A program made the translations under genes and the position numbers. From Melastoma dodecandrum (lineage: Eukaryota; Streptophyta; Magnoliopsida; Myrtales; Melastomataceae): DNA of 64,000 nt. Shown piece by piece: positions 61,420 through 64,000 of this stretch. The notes under the pieces are model-generated. The model worked only from the letters and a program-made list of their open reading frames with translations. It ran no database searches and had not been told where the DNA came from. The stretch lies in NCBI GenBank assembly GCA_029817715.1, contig JARUPY010000235.1, positions 248,001 to 312,000 on the forward strand, given 5' to 3'. Within the stretch, counting starts at the first letter, position 1; each line of letters starts with the position of its first letter.

Positions 61420-61740
61420 AACTATGAAGCTCATCAAACTGCATCTTATGTGACAAGGAAGAGAAACAATAGATCACGTACTCTTTATATGTGAATTCGT
61501 CGAACAAGCGTGAATCACCTTAGTGAGTTTAGTAGATACAGGCCATGGCCAAAATTGGTGGAAGATTTATCCTTGTTCGTGTCTACCGTATCTGGTGCTA
61601 GGGGTGTTGCAAAGATCATTTGGTGTATTTCTGGCATTACTTATTACCTCTTGATGGAAAGAAATAAGCAGCGGGTGAGGGAGCGATCAGTCGCCCTAAG
61701 GTCGATCGCGGTCGGGTTTATGGAGTGTCACAAGGTTTAG
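61420..61740 (+). pseudogene. LINE-type reverse transcriptase C-terminal fragment (zf-RVT-like)
   Basis: The plus strand reads CILCDKEE, then, after a 1-nt shift, TIDHVLFICEFVEQA. Further on it reads WCISGITYYLLMERNKQRVR and RSIAVGFMEC. C-x2-C ... H-x4-C followed by a Trp-rich 'Y..W.ERN.R' helix is the layout of the zinc-binding domain at the end of plant non-LTR retrotransposon RTs. Only this tail is present, with a frameshift and stops. Confidence 0.55.
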
Positions 61741-61749
61741 TTTAGATTG

Positions 61750-64000
61750 AAATGGGAAAGGCATGATGTGCATGCGGGGAGTAAGAGACCTACTGTAAGG
61801 TTCCGAGTTTTTTTTATCAATTTCGTGTCTCGTTATAACTTTATTTCCTAACCTAGGATTGAGCAATGCAAGTTTGGGAGAATTGTGTCTTGGGTGCACC
61901 GATGAGTTAGATGCAACCCTCATTCCTCCGTTACCCTCACATGCGCATCCCGATGGCCCGCCTTCCTTCTCGAGCGGTCATCTGGTGGCACACCTTACAG
62001 ATTCTATGTCCTCGTGTTACCCCCTTTTCCTTTTTCTCCTATGCTCACGATCCGTTCCTAGTCGTCTCCTTTTTACTCCAGCCTTGTTCCCGACGTGAAC
62101 CCGGGCCTGTACATTTTCCCCACATACCGCTTTGGTATTTATTCTCATGTTCCTTTCCTACTTTGCTAGGACTCTCGAAAGGTTGTAACTTTACCACCAC
62201 TAGTTCCCGATCCTCCACGCACACACCCGCTCGTCTATGCAATTCGTTCCAGCCCTTTTATGGTTATGTTTACGTTCCGACCCAAGAGGTACCCGACTTA
62301 CGTTCCGATCGTCTATGCGATTCGTTCCAGTCCTCGACTTTCTCCCCGATCCTTACTCTAAACAGTCCTATTCCCTTAGGTACCCGCATATGTATCATCT
62401 AAGGAGTCTGCTTGGAGCCTCCGTGATGTTCCGTCATTCCTTACGTTCCAAGTTTGCAACTTTCTTCGTTACCATGCATGTTCACCTCATTTACTCACTG
62501 ATCACCCAAGCACGTCTTCATTCAAGTACATCTAACAAAAGGGGTAAGGAGTTCCGACGTACCTAAATAGTAGCTTGATCCGCAAGTAAGCACCTTCCTT
62601 GCACCTTTTCTTCGTGATACTCCTCCTTCTCCCCGGGATCAACCTCCGATCCCCTCCTTCCTCCCTTGTTAGCCTTCTCCTTCCTTCCCTTTCTTGTTCC
62701 TAGAATGGAGTGGGGTTTCCAAGAAATAAAGTGGGCTGCCCCTCGGGTCGTCCTTTATCCTCTCCTTTTAATTCGATTGCGTCCTATCGGGTAGGTGTGG
62801 TTTCACCCCGTCCAAGTATTTTATGTTAGTGTGTGCACGTATGTGCCAAGACACTTTGTAATATATGTGAATAGTTGTTAATAAAGGCAAGTATTTACTG
62901 TTTATTAATTACTTTTCTGCTCGTAATTAACTTTACGGTAAAGTCCCATAGATTGATTATTTGTCAATCTAGCATTGTCCTTGATCGGATAGATGTTTAG
63001 ATGGGACATAAACATCTAGATCAACGCCGAGTATAACTTAGGTCGAGTTAGACCAAGGGATGGATATTCAAGTTGTACTCGGGGGTGCCTAAGTTTAGGG
63101 TACACTGGACACGACCCGTTTATAGAGAATACCACATATTAAGCGTCATTGGTCACTTCTCTTGTTGAACGAGTGTAACTGTTCTCCTAACTTGTGACCT
63201 CCATTTATTCTATGCGCGGAGTTGTTCAGTTTGATGCCGTTAAAAGTAGTCTTTAATCGGATTGTGAGTAATACGGTTATTGGGTGTGCAGCGAAGCGTA
63301 GAGAGGATAGTGTTGAGTCAATATAGGATTCATCGCTCTCTTGGATTAGAGAGTTGATATCCTGGCCTCTTGATTGAGATATTAGTGATTTTAAACACAC
63401 GGCCGTGGAGGAATGTTTATCATTCAAGTTAATATCTATTATATCTCAGAAATTAAGTAAAATGATTAATTCAGTGATGACATAAGATGCACTGAATTAA
63501 TCAGGATGTCGGTGAGATGAAGAGATTGAATTACACAGAAATCGGTTCATAGTGGTTTTGGTTCATGACCAATATTCCATTACGTTGGGTGACTGAAAAC
63601 TGTTGCTAGACGGTTACCTCAGTCTGTGTATGGATGTACACTGCCTTCGTATATAGAACCTAGAGGGTCGCACGCAAAAGCACGTAGACACGGACATTGA
63701 TTATTTAATTCTAATGTATATTAGAATTATAAATTTCCAGAATTAGAATTTGTTGGACTACAAATTTATTCTGAAATATTCGGAAGCAATAAATCCTAGT
63801 ATTGGATTTAAGTTGATCAAATATGTCTAAGTTGTAGGCAATTATTATAATTATATTATATTATTATATATATATATATTATTTTACAAGCCTACGTGGT
63901 TTAATCCTATTTGACTACATTAATAGAATTGTAGCTTTGCTACGTGGATTCCAACATCCTAAGGCGCTTCTAGTTTTTTTTTAAAGAAATAATCATTGCC
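61750..64000. other. Unassigned repeat-like DNA with AT microsatellite
   Basis: Mixed GC-rich stretches (62000-62800) and AT-rich stretches. The 163- and 109-codon frames at 61911-62566 are overlapping and composition-driven, with no family motif. A (TA)n/(TTA)n run lies at about 63845-63885. The sequence GAACCTAGAGGGTCGCACGC near 63656 resembles phrases found in plant LTR elements, but I cannot define an element. Confidence 0.4.

Noticed and set aside
61911..62566. 163- and 109-codon overlapping plus-strand ORFs
   Set aside because: Overlapping frames over the same pyrimidine-rich DNA with no conserved motif or splice context.

Overview
This window is nuclear DNA of a flowering plant, very probably a eudicot. 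It carries two intact, intron-containing plant genes (cytosolic ribosomal protein L11 and chlorophyllide a oxygenase) and one nearly intact caffeic-acid-O-methyltransferase-like gene. These are embedded in a large AT-rich landscape of nested LTR retrotransposons, MITEs, minisatellites and captured or decayed gene fragments. I cannot name the species from sequence alone.

Layout. 0-4.4 kb: decayed LTR pieces, a complete hAT-type MITE with target-site duplication (3136-3898), and a near-perfect 32-bp hairpin (3964-4043). 4.6-7.4 kb: RPL11 on the minus strand (5 exons, 182 aa). Its third intron holds a foldback/Pack-type element carrying a pyruvate decarboxylase fragment that still contains an intron. 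7.7-17 kb: LTR remnants, several minisatellites, a fragment resembling plant mobile/transposon domain proteins, and two direct copies of a long-armed MITE. 17.3-19.4 kb: COMT-like gene, plus strand, 4 exons, one 1-nt frameshift in exon 1. 19.7-30 kb: a minus-strand Ty3/gypsy element (LTRs at 19744 and 29040) whose left LTR is broken by a 5'-truncated SIRE-type Ty1/copia element (20023-~27215). A plastid 23S rRNA fragment lies in the gypsy leader. 31.9-47.5 kb: a CAO pseudogene fragment, an LTR copy, a 25S rRNA fragment split by a full-length 12.7-kb Ty3/gypsy element of Tat/Ogre type (33200-45886, 879-bp LTRs, TSD CGATC), another LTR copy and a COMT pseudogene fragment. 48.9-51.2 kb: decayed chromovirus-like gypsy on the plus strand. 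51.7-54.1 kb: CAO, minus strand, 9 exons, 537 aa, with two G-boxes upstream. 55-64 kb: a MULE-type MITE with a perfect 9-bp TSD, minisatellites, a LINE fragment and unassigned repeat-like DNA.

Functionally, RPL11 is housekeeping, CAO makes chlorophyll b in plastids, and the COMT-like gene belongs to phenylpropanoid-type O-methylation; there is no operon-like link between them. The main interest is structural: gene-fragment capture inside a ribosomal-protein intron, an antisense plant-mobile-domain ORF in the gypsy element, and paired functional/decayed copies of CAO and COMT within 35 kb, which suggest an old local duplication later split by retrotransposons. Exon boundaries were derived by hand from reading frame and GT/AG sites; retroelement lineage names are family-level inference.
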